DNA of 64,000 nt from Acanthamoeba lenticulata (taxonomy: Eukaryota > Discosea > Longamoebia > Acanthamoebidae), in the NCBI GenBank assembly GCA_002179805.1, contig NAVB01000373.1, positions 1 through 64,000 on the forward strand, given 5' to 3'. Within the stretch, counting starts at the first letter, position 1. Every line of letters begins with the position of its first letter. Shown here in pieces: positions 12,140-23,818 of this stretch. Under the pieces are notes generated by a model that was not told the origin of the DNA, did not search any database, and worked only from the letters and a program-made list of their open reading frames with translations. A program made the position numbers and the translations under genes.

Positions 12140-12211
12140 CGCCTCATGGTGTAGTTGGCAGCATATGGGTTTCTGGTACCTAGGACCCCAGTTCAAATCT
12201 GGGTGGGGCGA
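12140..12211 (+). tRNA. tRNA-Gln(CTG), copy 1
   Basis: Folds as a cloverleaf: acceptor CGCCTCA with TGGGGCG, D arm GTGT/GCAT, anticodon stem TGGGT/ACCTA with loop TTCTGGT, T arm CCCAG/CTGGG with loop TTCAAAT, discriminator A. The anticodon CTG reads CAG (Gln). The internal A box (TGGTGTAGTTGG) and B box (AGTTCAAATCT) are intact. GATATC and a T run (12216-12221) follow as Pol III terminator. The three copies in this window are identical. C1:G72 is an unusual first pair for a eukaryotic tRNA. Confidence 0.93.
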
Positions 12212-12486
12212 TATCTTTTTTATTAAGCGATGCGTTTTATTTAAAGAGCAATCTTTTGTTTGTTGCGTGCTGCCAGCAGTCAGTGATACGATGCAAGCGT
12301 ACAAGATGCGCCGGCAACACCCGCCACGGTAGAGGTAGTTGTCGGGATTGGAGGGCCCAGTGTGCGGGCATGTCCGGTCGACAATGTTTTTTCGACAACT
12401 TTTATTTTTAAAAACCTTTTAGTTTTTTTTTGGAAATGGGTAGTGATAAAGTGGTCAGCCGACTGTCAGGGCTTGAGCTAATCGAT

Positions 12487-14010
12487 TCACAACACAAAGA
12501 GGAGGTTTGCGTTTGACGTCTGAGGCAGGTTCTTCATACTCTGCACAGTGCCTGTCTTCATATCAAACGCGACAAACTGTATAGGCTTGATCCCACTCAC
12601 CTCTGTTGTTGACAAGGAAACAGCACAAAGATGAGACAAAGTAACCTGCGTCTGCATTTGGGCGAGGAAGAGGAATACCGCCGTAGATGAGGCCGGTCGA
12701 AGGATCAAGCACCATCTTTCCCACGTTGTAGAAGTTGGAGTACTCCTGGAGGATGGTCCATTTACCAGATCCTGGCTGAAGAACGCCATAGGAAAGGGAC
12801 AAACCCCCACTGAGGAATCCGTATGTCGTGTCAGTCGTGCTGTCCCAGACCTGCCGGTCAGGGAGCCCATGTTCAGTCGTCAATACACTTGACCGGTCTC
12901 AATGTCATTCATACCATAGATTCAACGGTGTAGTTGGTCTCATAGAAGTTAACAAACTTGGCTGCGTCCACGTCGAATTCAGCCAACACTGTGCGACGCA
13001 ACAAGAAGAGTGCAAGTAAACACCGGCACTATGTTGCACCGTGAGAAAGGGGTGGATACCATGCTTCGATCCTGCCTGACCCGCTATCACAGGAAACCAC
13101 ATTCTGCGTGTCCTTGCATTGAAGACGGCATTTCCCTGGTCTGCATACACCCTGTTGAGTTAATGTCACTCTTCTTTCCTTGGAATGAGGACGTACCGCT
13201 TAACTGTGCTGGAACCGACAAGCTGGTGACGTTGTATGCGATTCCCTTGACCAAATCGACCTTGACCATAAAGGTCGCTGTTTGTTTGCCCCCAAGGTCC
13301 AGGGACGAGCACATGATCCACACGCTTTCGGTGGCCGCGTCGTAGATCTGGCTTGCGTAAGTGTATACAGTGAGCTCCTCCGGGCCGATCGGCAGCGGGA
13401 TGTGCTGCCGCGGGACGGCCTTGTTGGGGTTGGACAAGTCGTAGATGGTCAACATCGGTTCACCCTAGCAAGGGACGAAGTGTGTTTGTCAGCACAACGT
13501 TCTGAAGGAATGCGAAATCAAGTCTGCTTCATGGGTCCTCGTGACAGAGGAAGAACGAGTACCCACAGCTCATACCATTCGCTGCGATAATAGGCGCAAA
13601 CGAAGGCACGCTTGGTGCGAGGGTCTCCGACGGGGGCCACCCACTGGAACAGCTGGCAGGTGTCCTCGCTGGTGTACACCGTCGTCATTTCCAGTCCTGC
13701 ATACTTGCCGGTTACTACCACGCTTCATCGAGGAAGAAGAGGGAGGAGACGAACCTGTTTGGGGATCGATGCGGGTGAGGTTGAACCGGTTGGTGTAGGA
13801 GTAGGGCGGCAGTGCGCACAGGGAATCCATCGAGTAGAACGTCAGCGAAGAGTTGACTGCGAGGCCGGGACGGCCTTGGACCGAACGTAGAGGTTCCGTT
13901 TCTACGTCGGCCGCGGAGCAGCAGAGGCAGCATGACGCCAGGAATAAGAGGGCGAGGCCCCAACCCAAAGCGGCGACCACTGACTCTCTCTTGTTGTGCA
14001 GCGCGTGCAT
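12487..14010 (-). CDS. Secreted protein, probable beta-propeller-like repeats
   Basis: Multi-exon gene of about 400 residues. The N-terminus (MHALHNKRESVVAALGWGLA, then LLFLASCCLCCSAAD) is a signal peptide with a hydrophobic core. Later exons read NSSLTFYSMDSLCALPPYS, TVYTSEDTCQLFQWV, TVYTYASQIYDAATESVWIM, TTDTTYGFLSGGLSL and MVLDPSTGLIYGGIPL. They end with QFVAFDMKTGTVQSM and NLPQTSNANLLFVL followed by a stop. The alternating 'D..TG.IY/W' strands resemble blades of secreted WD/NHL-like propellers, but no family is certain. Introns fall near 13725, 13560, 13465, 13185, 12985 and 12650; exact borders were not all resolved. Role unknown; extracellular or endolysosomal location is inferred. Confidence 0.6.
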
Positions 14011-14477
14011 GGGTGTCTTAGCGTACTGAAGCAGAGCAAACTACTTGAGGCAAATGAGAAACGGCCCACCAATGCCTTCGGACCAGGAAAAGGCTAACGA
14101 GCGCTCTTCTCTTTTGTCTTAATTGTTGTGCAACTCCGACGGTCAAACTTGTCTTGGCGACAATGAAGCAAAAACCGTGGGGTGATCATTACTGCTCAAT
14201 CTCAGGGATTCGCGAAGAGCAATAACCAGTGGATGGACTCCCCTCCACGCTGGCTGGTGCACCCAAAGGGGCCGGGTGGCTGGTGGCATGCAGGTGGCTG
14301 GTTTCACTGGGCAACCACCTCGTCTTCTTTTTTCAATCGAAGGACAACATCAAAGGCTGCGGCCCTCAACTCCTTACGCGTCGAGCCCAAGGCTTGCAAG
14401 CTGCAGCTTGCGCAAGCGCCCGCTCCTGCGTACGGCTGCTGCCTGACTCTGTGTGAACATCAACAGCACGCAGGTGA
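14011..14477. other. Intergenic stretch, nothing recognised
   Basis: 467 bases between the start of the secreted-protein gene and the stop codon of the vault-PARP gene. Open frames exist on the plus strand but lack introns, motifs or homology I can see. The stretch probably holds the promoter of one gene and the 3' UTR of the other. Confidence 0.5.
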
Positions 14478-17400
14478 CTACCGCGCCGAATAAAAAGGTG
14501 GCAGGGCGACCTCGCGTACCTCGGCTTCTTTCTCGTCGTGCCTTGGGTGAGCGATCGACAGCTTGGCGTCGTTCCGCCTGTAGATGGCCACCGGGACGCG
14601 CTCGGTAAAGGACCGCAAATTGGACGCATACGTCTCTTCCTCGGCCGGCATGAATCCACCCTGCCAGCCACCCGGGCTGATCGTGAGGAGATCGTCATAG
14701 ATCGTGTATCTGCGCCAAGCCACACACATCAGTGTCAGTCCGCTTCCAGGCCAAGAGGAAGTGGGAAAAAGGCGGCTTCTCATCTCACCCTTTGTCCTCT
14801 GGCTCGAGGCCAATGCAGGTGAAGTGGTTGATCTCGACGTCGCCGAGCATGCCGATCTCCTCGAAGGCGATCCACGCGTGGAGTTCATAGTCGCCCACCC
14901 GACGCATCTCCTCCGCGATGCCGAAGCACGCGGGATTGACAAAGACGACGAACGCGGGCTGCTCGTCGCCAGAGCAGCTGGCCAGGTAGGCCGCGGCTTC
15001 GTCGGCGCTGGCCACGGGCACGACGGCCCAGAGCGCCGACGCCGGCAGTACGCGGCTCAGCCAGCCGAAGGCTTCCTGGAGCAGGTAGAGGAAGGCATCG
15101 ACCACGCTGTGGGCCAGCCCGAACGTGAAGCCGCCGTCGTCTTGGAACCGCTGCCACACGAGCTTGTAGGCGTCATTCAGCTCCTTGTGGAAGGCCGGGG
15201 CGTCGGGCCGCTCGCGCCAGCGGGCGTACAAGCGCGCGACGTCGCGCAGCAAGCTGTCCTCGTACGAGACCTCGTCGGTGACGGGCGCGGCGCGGAGCCT
15301 GGACACGAGCTGGGGATCTGAGAGGACCGCCAGCGGAGGCAGCGCCAGGCCGAGGCCCAGCACGGCGTCCAGCCAACAGGTGCCGCCCTCGGCGTGTTGC
15401 AGTGGCCCTGTAGTTTTCAAAATAAAATTTAAAAAAATCGATAAAATCTATGAATTAAATATTAAATAATTAATCAAATAAATAAGTGGTTCACTTACCG
15501 CGAAGAACGTGCGTGAGGCACCGATCCTGCAGCGTGCGAGGGGCCTTCTCGGCCGGGATGCCGAAGACGGTCATGAACACCTCCTTTTGAAGCACTTCTG
15601 CGGTCTTGCGTGAAGAGGGCTTCTCGTTCAGCGCGTCGTCGCTGGATGTCGACTTCTTCTTCGCAAAGTCGCGGTTGCGCCGCCTCCTCGTCCTGCGGGA
15701 ATCGACGCCAGTACCGGCGCGGGCCGTCGTCGCCACGGACATCGGCGCAGGAGCAAGAGCCTGGAGCTGGGGCAAAGCGGCGGCCGCGGGTGCAGGCGCA
15801 GGTGCAGACGCGGGTGCGGGGGCCAGCGGCGCCAGCACGGGCTTGGGAGGCGCGGGCGGGAGCGTGGGCGCACCAAAGGCCCTGGTGGAGGCCGGCGCGA
15901 GGTTGGAGGAAGATGCAAAGCTGAAGCCGGACGGTTGAGCCACAGCGCTGCTGCTGCTGCCAAAGGATGACGTCGCGGGCGTGGTGGAGCCAAAACCAAA
16001 CAGCCCGGACTTGGGCGCGGCAGGAGCGCCGAAGCTGGCGCCGGAGGTCGAGCCAAAACCACCACCACCGAACGCGGAAGGCGGTTGAGCTGCGCTTCCA
16101 AAGCTCGAAGTCGGCTGAGCCGCACTGCCAAAGCTGCCAAACGCCGAGGCCGAAGAAGCCGGTTGAGCCGCGCTTCCAAAGCTGAAGCCACCGGTCGTCG
16201 AAGACTGCGGCTGCGCTGCGCTTCCAAAGCCAATCGTTGCACCGGTGGAGGCCGCCCCGAATGCCGAAGCAGGCCGAGACGGTTGGGCTGCAGAGCCGAA
16301 CAACGCTGAGGCGGCGTTGCTGGAGGAACCTCCAAAGCTGGAGCCGCCAAAGCTGGAGGCGGAGGTCGAGCCAAAGCCACCGCCGCCGAACGCGGAAGGC
16401 GGTTGAGCCGCGGTTCCAAAGCTCGTAGGCGGCTGGGCTGCGCCGCCAAAGCTACCAAACGTCGAGGCCGAAGAAGCCGGTTGAGCCGCACTGCCAAAGC
16501 TGAAGCCACCAGTCTTCAAAGACGAGGGCTGCGCTGCGCTGCCAAAGCTACCGCCGATGGTGGCGGTGCTGCTTGCGCTGGGCGTCGCGCCGAAGCCGAA
16601 CGAGCCAGACGGCGCAGCAGTCGTGGTGAACGGGTTCGTCGAGGGAACTCTACTCGCGTTCGTGGCAGGAGCACCCCAGAGCGAGGAGGAGTCTTTGGCC
16701 GAATCCGCACGATAGCTGAAGCTCGTCACCGTCGCCGCCGCCGGAGGTGGGACTCTAAGCGGAGCCCGAATCGGAGCCACCGACGGTGGCTTGAACGAAG
16801 GCAAGGTCGGCGACGTGGGCGAGTACGACGGTGATGTCGGCGAATACGTGGGTGACGTCGGGGCGTACGACGGTGATGTCGGCGAATACCTGGGTGACGC
16901 CGGGGCGTACGACGGTGACGTGGGCGAGTACCCAGGGGACGTCGGCGCATACGCAGGTGATGAGGGCGAGTACACAGGTGACGTCGGGGAGTACGATGGC
17001 GAAGAGGCCAAGGAGTCGCCGTCGGCCAGCTCCATGGCGTCGAATCGGCCACTAGCGAGGGAGCCAGCGACCTGTATCTTGCCGTAGGTGTGAGCGACTG
17101 GCGCGACAGCAGAGGTCCTGGTGGCCGTCGTTGTCGAGAACGCTGCCCCGCGGCCACGGCCACGGCCCCGGCCGAAGCCTCCACCGCCAAAACCGCCACG
17201 GCCTCCTCCAAGAGCACTCTCACCACCAGCTTGCCCTCCCTCGCCGCCAAGGCTAAGAGGTTTGCGGCCGACGGAAGGACCAGAATCAACTTGAGCCCGA
17301 AGGGCGCCAGTACGTCTGGCCGCGAGCAAGCCCGGCGCAGCGGCCATCTCGTCGTCGCTGTCGCTCTCGCTGCTGGAATCGGAAGACGCAACGCTCCACG

Positions 17401-20400
17401 GATGCACGACCGGCGGGCTTCTGGACCGGCTTCTGCGGCTTCGGTCCCTGTGGGCGCGATCATCGCTCCACCTGCTTCGACCGCGTTCCCCGCTACGGTC
17501 GTCCTCGTCCTCCCGGCGGAGCGACGACGGCAAGAACGTCTTCTTCGGCGGCGCCACAGATGTGTCCACAGCGGTTTCGATCGTGTCGATTTGGCACGCT
17601 TGTTCCTGCGCGCGCACAAACACATGTTGGGTGAGACCGCGATCTCGTGCAGCACTGCGCAGGCGGGATTGATCTACCTGGACTAGACTCTGCATATCGT
17701 GGAAAAGGGACTGGACTTCGTCGAGTTGGGCCTGCAGGTCATCAATGTCGGCGGTGGAGGCGGTGGCGGCGGCGTAGGCGGTGGCTTCCGACCTGCGCAG
17801 GTCATGAGTCGTGACCATTCAACTTGTGACATGTGGAGTGGGTAGTACGTAGGAGCCGCGACGCTGGAGGATTCGAGGATGAGGTCAAGATCCTCGTTCA
17901 CCATCTTCTGCGCCACCTTCCGCTCTTCCTTCTTGCGCTGCTTCTTTTCCAGGTAATGCGCGAAGCGGCGGGAAGCTTGTTTGCGGTTCTGCATTGCGTC
18001 CCCTTCCTTCTGATCCTCCTTCTTATCCTTCTTGTCCTCTTTCTCCTCTTTCTTCTCCTTTGTCTTGTCCATCTTCATTTGCGACCTTGCCTCTGCCTTC
18101 TGCTTCCTCTTGAACGCATTCTTGGACCAGAGGGGCTCGGGCGCGGCGACTTGTTCCTCCTCTTCTTTCTCTGCTTCCTCCCCCTCTTCATCGTGCTCAT
18201 CCTCGTCGATTCCGGAGGTCTTGTCCTTGCTCCCGTGCAGCTTGCTCATGAGGCCATCCATGCTGCTCAACACCGCCGCCTCTGACTCCTCGCTGAAGTG
18301 GAATACCTTACTCTTCCGCGCGAGTAGAGCGTGGGCCTTGGACACCGCCGGCGGCAGCATCTCGACGAGCTGGCCGCCCTCCGTCGTGTGAAGGACCAGC
18401 GATTGCTCCCTGCCGGCTGGGCTCAGCTCCAACGTGTTGGCTCCCGAGGTTGTCTTGCAGTGGGCCCTAGTGACGGCGCTGTGCTCCTCCTGTGTGCGCG
18501 CGAGTGGTAGCGCATGAGTACGTGCGCAAGGGCGGTGGGAAGCTGATGAGGACAGGACGTACGAGGATCTCGTTGGTGGCCGGGTCGACCACGAGGAGCC
18601 GATCCTTGGCCAGGCCGATGGCGACCGGCCTGCCGGCCGTCAGCTTCGTCGTGTCTGAGCCCTGGTGGGCCACAGTGGCGTGGAAGTAGACCAGACGCTC
18701 CTGCTCCTCGTCGGCCGCCACGGCGTGGCCCGCGTCGGCCGTCCCTGCTCGAGCCGCCGCGGGCAGCAGCGACGAGGACAGGGGCGAGTCCTCCCAGCCC
18801 ATGTAGCCGAGCTGGTCGGCCTCCTCGCGGGCCACGAGCTCTTCGATCGACGGCCCGGCACGCTGCTCCTCGCCAGGCTCGCGCTTCTCGACGGCCACAA
18901 AGGAAGTGAACTCGGTGATGATGGAATACTTCTTGGAGAGGTCGATGACCTCCTGCTGGATCTGCCTGCGCTGGCGGTTGTGCTCGGCCCGGTTGGCGTC
19001 GTAGTTGCCATCCTTGAACTGGTTGATGAGCGCCTTGGCCACCAGCGTATGGAGCAGGTTGCCGCGGGTGAAGCACAGCTCGCTGGTGCTGACGCGCGTC
19101 TCGATCTCCTGCTCGCCGTTGCGCGCACTGAGGACGGCCTGGGTGCAGTTGTCGATGAAGCCGTAGACCATCTTGCGCTCGCCGTTGAACAGCGACCCCA
19201 GCTCGCGAGGCGCCTGGCGAACGCGCTCGGCGTGCTCGGTCACCCACTGGACGGCGATGTCGTTTAGGGAGGGCTGCAGGGCGCGCCGGAACTGACGCTC
19301 GATCTTGGCGCGGTTGGGCAGCGTGTTGGGCTCCATGAATTCGTGCGCGCCGGCGCCCAGCCGGGCCAGCAGTCGGAGCGTGTGCCGGCCGGCGTGAGCG
19401 CCAAAGCCGATCGTGAAGAGCCTCAAGCGCTGCGCGTGCTGCGCGACGGCCCGTGCGACGTGCGCCTCGTCGTTGATCTGACCGTCGGAGAAGAGCAGCA
19501 CGTTGCGCGGCAGGCGTCTCGACGACGACAGAGCATCGCCGGCCAGCAGGTGAAGCGCTCGCAGCGGCGCGAACAGGTCCGTCCCGCCCATGTCGGCCTG
19601 CAAGGAAAGCACAAACGAGCGCGCCGTGCGGAGCGCTGTGTGGAGAAAGAATGAAAACGAAAACGAAAACGAAAGCGACAAGCCGTGGTCAGCGAGCCAT
19701 CAGACTGAGCTTGTTGAAGGAGATGAGACGACATACCGGCCTGGTCGGCGGTGGACCGCGACACGGGGAAGAGGCTCTCAAACGTCGAGCCAAACACGTA
19801 GATGTTGAAGCGATAGTTGTGCGCCGCGCCGCGGGGCAGGAGCTCCAAGCTGGCGACGAGGGCGCGCTTCATGTCCTCCAGCGTCTCGCCCTTGACTGAC
19901 GACGAGCAGTCCACGAGAAAGACGAACTCGCGCTCCTCGGTGCCGCTGACCGGACACTCGAAACGTGGGTAAAACGCCACCTGCGCTCCGCACGATCACG
20001 CGTTATCGATCCCAATGAGTAAGAAATAAAAGAAAAAAAGGTAAACAACGGACTGACCATGGCAGCTTGTGAGTGCGACTGCGGGTTGACTTCGACCCAC
20101 ATGCGGGGCTCGTTGGGCTTCTCCAGAGCGATGTGGAGCACAAACTGCCTTCCCTCAAGCGAAGCATCTGCAGATGCACGAGGCGACAAAGGTCAACGCA
20201 CACGGCCCAGCCAGCATCATGGACGTGAAGGAGGTAAACGAGACGTACCGGACTTGAGTTGGACCGTCGCTTTGGTGGCCGTTTGCTTGTGCTGTAGCAG
20301 GTGGCCGTGCGATGGGCTGGCCAGGCTCACGATCTCATAGGGCATGTCGATCCCGACCTGCAGGCCAAACCGGACCGAGGTTTCCTCCACGGCCACGCTT

Positions 20401-23400
20401 TCCGTCGTGGTCTGGGTCTTTTGCGCCACGGCGGCCTTGCGCTGCTGCGCTGAGACGCTGGCCGGGAGGCGGAACACGATGTGGTCGCCATCAACCTCGA
20501 GCTCGGTGACGTAGGTGATCTTGATGAGGGCATCGCAGCGCGGGGGCAAGTTGCCCACACTCACCGAGAACACCTCTGGCTTCTCCTCGTCCATGAGGTA
20601 GGCGCCATGGCCCTCGCTCACGGCTTGCTTGTACTCGCGATGGGCCGTTTCCTTCTCCTTGACCTGCCCGACGACGTGCTTGCCGTTGATAAAGGCCTCG
20701 AACCCACAGACTGCGCCCAGCTCGTCCAGCGGGAAGACGTATTTGGCCTCGATCGGCTGCTCGGAGTCGTTCCTGTAGTGCTGCATCACCACCACCCGGC
20801 CGATCATGTCTGCGCACGCGGAGAAGCCCCCAAAAGTAGTCATGAGTGCGCCAGGCCGCTAGAAGAGTGTGCGCCCGTATGGCTGATCGTACCCAGGAGC
20901 GAGGCCTTGACGTGGACGGCCTTCAGCGGAACGGCCACGTTGCTGCCGCCGCCGGCCTGCTTCGCGAGTAGCCCCGATTCGACCTCCTCGGCTTGGCTGG
21001 CCGGTGGCGGCGTGGGCGAGGAGAGGTCGACATGCGCCTCCTCGTAGAGCGGCTGCAGCACTGCTTGGCCTGCCGGCGTCGCCGCTTTGATCCAGGGCAA
21101 GGACGCGGACTTTGCCCCGACGAAGCGGCGCTCGCCGTCTGAAAATTGCACCGCCGGTAACAATAAGACAGAGATCATGAGCGCGAGCGGCGACAAGAGT
21201 TGGGCGGAAGGCGACGAACCCTGCTTGAGCGTGAACTCGACCAGATGCGAGATGTACTGCTGATTGGTGGAGTACACCACGAACTCGTCGTCCTCAAAGT
21301 CTGTCGGTTTGGCTGAGGTATTACGCCTGCACCCCCGCATGAGCATCAGAGCGCGAGTCACGTCTCAAAGGAGACGATGTTGCATGATGCACGTACCCGA
21401 TGCCCTGCACGCTGTCGTAGCCGGTAGGTGGGGCCGTGAGGCTAGTGTCGATCTTGGTCAACTGCGCGGTCTTGCCCAGAGCCACCTGAGAAAGCGACAT
21501 CACGACGATCGCCAGGGGTGAGCAAAGCAACGTATTCTTGTAATAAGTATGAAGCAATTCATTTCGTGTTTTGGGACGCACCTCGCAGAGCAGCATGAAG
21601 CTCGAGCCCTCGGATGACGGAGCGGCATATTGAGCGGCCGTTGAAGAGGCGTCGCCAAAGTAGAGGCCAGCGCCCAGCATGCCGGCGTCCCTCCTTCCCA
21701 CGCCATGTTCAGCTACCACTGCCGGCGGCAACAGGCCTGCGCAAAGGGGACACGTCGTCAGCTTCAATGTACAGAAGAATAAGGGGCAGCCGAGATGGTC
21801 GATACCGCGCGAGAGAAGGCCCAAAAGGTTCGACGCCGGAGAGCCGTGGAACAGGAGGCGTCGGTTGGGCAGATCCGTGGCAAAGTTGTCGCGTTCGACG
21901 CTCCGGCACACCTCAAAGATGCGCTTCACTTCGAGCTCGGGGCCCTTGAGCCTCGATCCCACGATCTGGTAGCCGCAGCAAGACTGGGTGAGCACGACCA
22001 AGAGAGCAGGGGAACGAATTCTGCCCAGCAAAGCGCACCTTGTCCCTCAGCTCGGTGAACTTGGGCGAATGCGGACCCAGGGGTGTGATGCTTGCGCGCA
22101 GCGCCCGGTACTTCATGTCAACTTGCGCTCCGCGCAGATCGCCGCCGCTGACCTCGTCCACCTGCGCGAAAGACATGAGATCCGCAACCTGGGCGAAGAG
22201 AGTTGAACGTAGGCACAGCGCATCGCAGTGAGTACCGTGAGCATGTCCCGCATGAGCTGAACGAGTTCCATCTTCTCGGCGACGGCCTCCAGTGAGGTGA
22301 TGGGCGCTTGTTCTTTTTCCTTGATCGTGTCGTAGAACTCGGTCGACAGCTTGGCGATCTCATCTTCGCCCCCGGACGACTCCTCGGCCGGCGCCTTGGC
22401 GCTGGCCGGCTGACCGTCAGCATCGTCGTCCCAGCGCCAAGCGGACGTGGCGGAGGGCTTAGACCCGACGCCATGCTTGGTGGTGGTACGCTTGACGACG
22501 TCGCGCAGCTGCAGGAGGATGGCCTCGGCTTTGTCCAGCTGCCCGAGGTTGAGCTTGCCCACGTAAAAGTCGTTGATGGAGCTGAAGAGCCGATTGTTGG
22601 CCTCCTGGTACAGCAGCTCTACCAGCGTGGCCACCTCGGGTTCTAGCTTGGCGATTGACGTGCTTGTCCGGTTCTTGACAGCCTTGTCCGAGCCGATGCC
22701 GCACTCGGGCGTCACCACCCGCGACTTGACGTAGCCGGCATTACTGCGGACGAGCTTCGTGTAGATGGACGCGTAGAGCGCCTCAGCCTCTTCCACGCGG
22801 TTCACGTAGCGGCATTCCCTCGTGCCGCCCTTGGTGTCGCGCAACACGCCCTGATGGGTGAAGACTCTGTACAAGTGGGACGACACGGCATTGACGGTGG
22901 TGATGGCCACATGGAGTTCGAGAGCAAAGAACTGATCGACGCGCTGAAGCACGTCACTCTTGGCGATTTCATAAGTATCCTCAGGCCAGGATGGGGCGCC
23001 TGCATTCCACGCATTTGTGAGGCGTTATTTCATTTTCAACACTATTTTAGAAAACGCACCATCAGCCCGGGCCAAGTAGGGCCACACCGCCACGAAGGGT
23101 GGAACTTGCAGGGCGCTCGGCTTGGCGTTGGCACTCGGTACCCAGATGGTGTTGATGTCGGTGCGCTTCTCTTGCTGTTTGAGGGCTGGTCAAGCAAGGT
23201 CAGAATACGACTCCTTGTTGAACCAATTCTGCAGCAAAGAGGTGGCACCTGTTTTGGACTGCCGATCGGCGGCCAGGAGGAACGGCACACACGATACCTG
23301 GGCGTTTGCCTCCACGCAAGCATCGAGGAACGCCACGTCAACAATTGGCACGTCGTGCTTAAATGCACCCAGCACTTTGGACGAGTATGACTGGCCATCA

Positions 23401-23621
23401 ACCAAAGCACGCGTGGTCACAAGGTAGTTGGTCTGCATGCGCGGTTAGTTTTTAGTCGATGCAGGCCAAGTGTTGCTAAGGGGGGGGGGCACCTTTTTGT
23501 TGAGGATATAGGCCAGCTTGCCCCCCTGCGCAACAATGACACTCTTTATGCGGTTCTTTTCTTTAAGCGACACACTGCTGTCCAGCTCCACAGCGAAGCT
23601 AACATCCTTGAAGAAACCCAT
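14478..23621 (-). CDS. PARP4: Vault PARP (PARP4) homologue with CTD-like heptads, FG repeats and protease-like C-terminus
   Basis: ADP-ribosyltransferase of roughly 2,600-2,750 residues. From the start: BRCT ([20 protein letters not shown], aligning with the start of human PARP4); PARP regulatory helices (22260-22950); PARP catalytic domain with H ([15 protein letters not shown]), Y ([13 protein letters not shown]) and E ([14 protein letters not shown]); VIT (20217-20843); vWA with MIDAS residues in [18 protein letters not shown] and [10 protein letters not shown]. Human PARP4 acts at vault particles. Frame-keeping splices then lead into a Lys/Glu region, a SNARE-like segment (17585-17745), an SR region, nine CTD-like heptads (16809-17001), FG repeats (about 15890-16620) and a Cys/His domain (14478-15420). 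Key joins: donor GTACTAC to acceptor GCGCAG near 17780-17850, intron 17606-17677, and donor GTAAGTG near 15500. ATG 23621 fits the BRCT start. The tail is unlike the MVP-binding region of human PARP4. Confidence 0.85.
16809..17001 (-). repeat. Nine 21-base repeats encoding RNA Pol II CTD-like heptads
   Basis: Tandem 21-base units inside the PARP4-like gene. The encoded heptads, in order, are [56 protein letters not shown] and YSPTSPT. Tyr is constant and Pro at positions 3 and 6 is always present; Ser2 is replaced by Ala in four units. No polymerase domain is nearby, so this is not RPB1. Confidence 0.9.
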
Positions 23622-23818
23622 ATGTGCCGCGTCGCTCAGCCCTGTTGGTGCTCGTTGGGCCTGCGGCGACAGAAACAATAACGCGCCCGAAGCTTCCCGA
23701 ACATTTTTGTTGGCCAAAAACCCAAGTGCGCTGAAAACGGAGAAAGTTTTCGTTTTTTGTATTTATATTTTTAAAATCATTTCGCAAATTGCTGGCGCTG
23801 CCAAGATCCAAAGGGCTC

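Noticed and set aside
12140..12230. A conserved peptide DLNWGPRYQKPICCQLHHEA appears in three open frames (near 12.2, 44.2 and 45.6 kb)
   Set aside because: It is the antisense translation of the identical tRNA-Gln genes, not a protein family.
16809..17001. Regular 21-base tandem units considered as a CRISPR or satellite array
   Set aside because: The units are contiguous without spacers, a multiple of three, and encode a known heptad.
16791..17087. Heptad array taken at first as evidence for the RPB1 gene
   Set aside because: No polymerase domain in the neighbouring exons; the array lies in frame inside the PARP4-like gene.
17560..17818. A separate syntaxin gene starting at 17818
   Set aside because: No second half of the SNARE motif and no membrane anchor; a frame-keeping splice joins it to the upstream PARP exons.
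18665..19267. 200-codon plus-strand frame within the vWA exon
   Set aside because: Antisense shadow of a conserved vWA domain with MIDAS residues on the minus strand.
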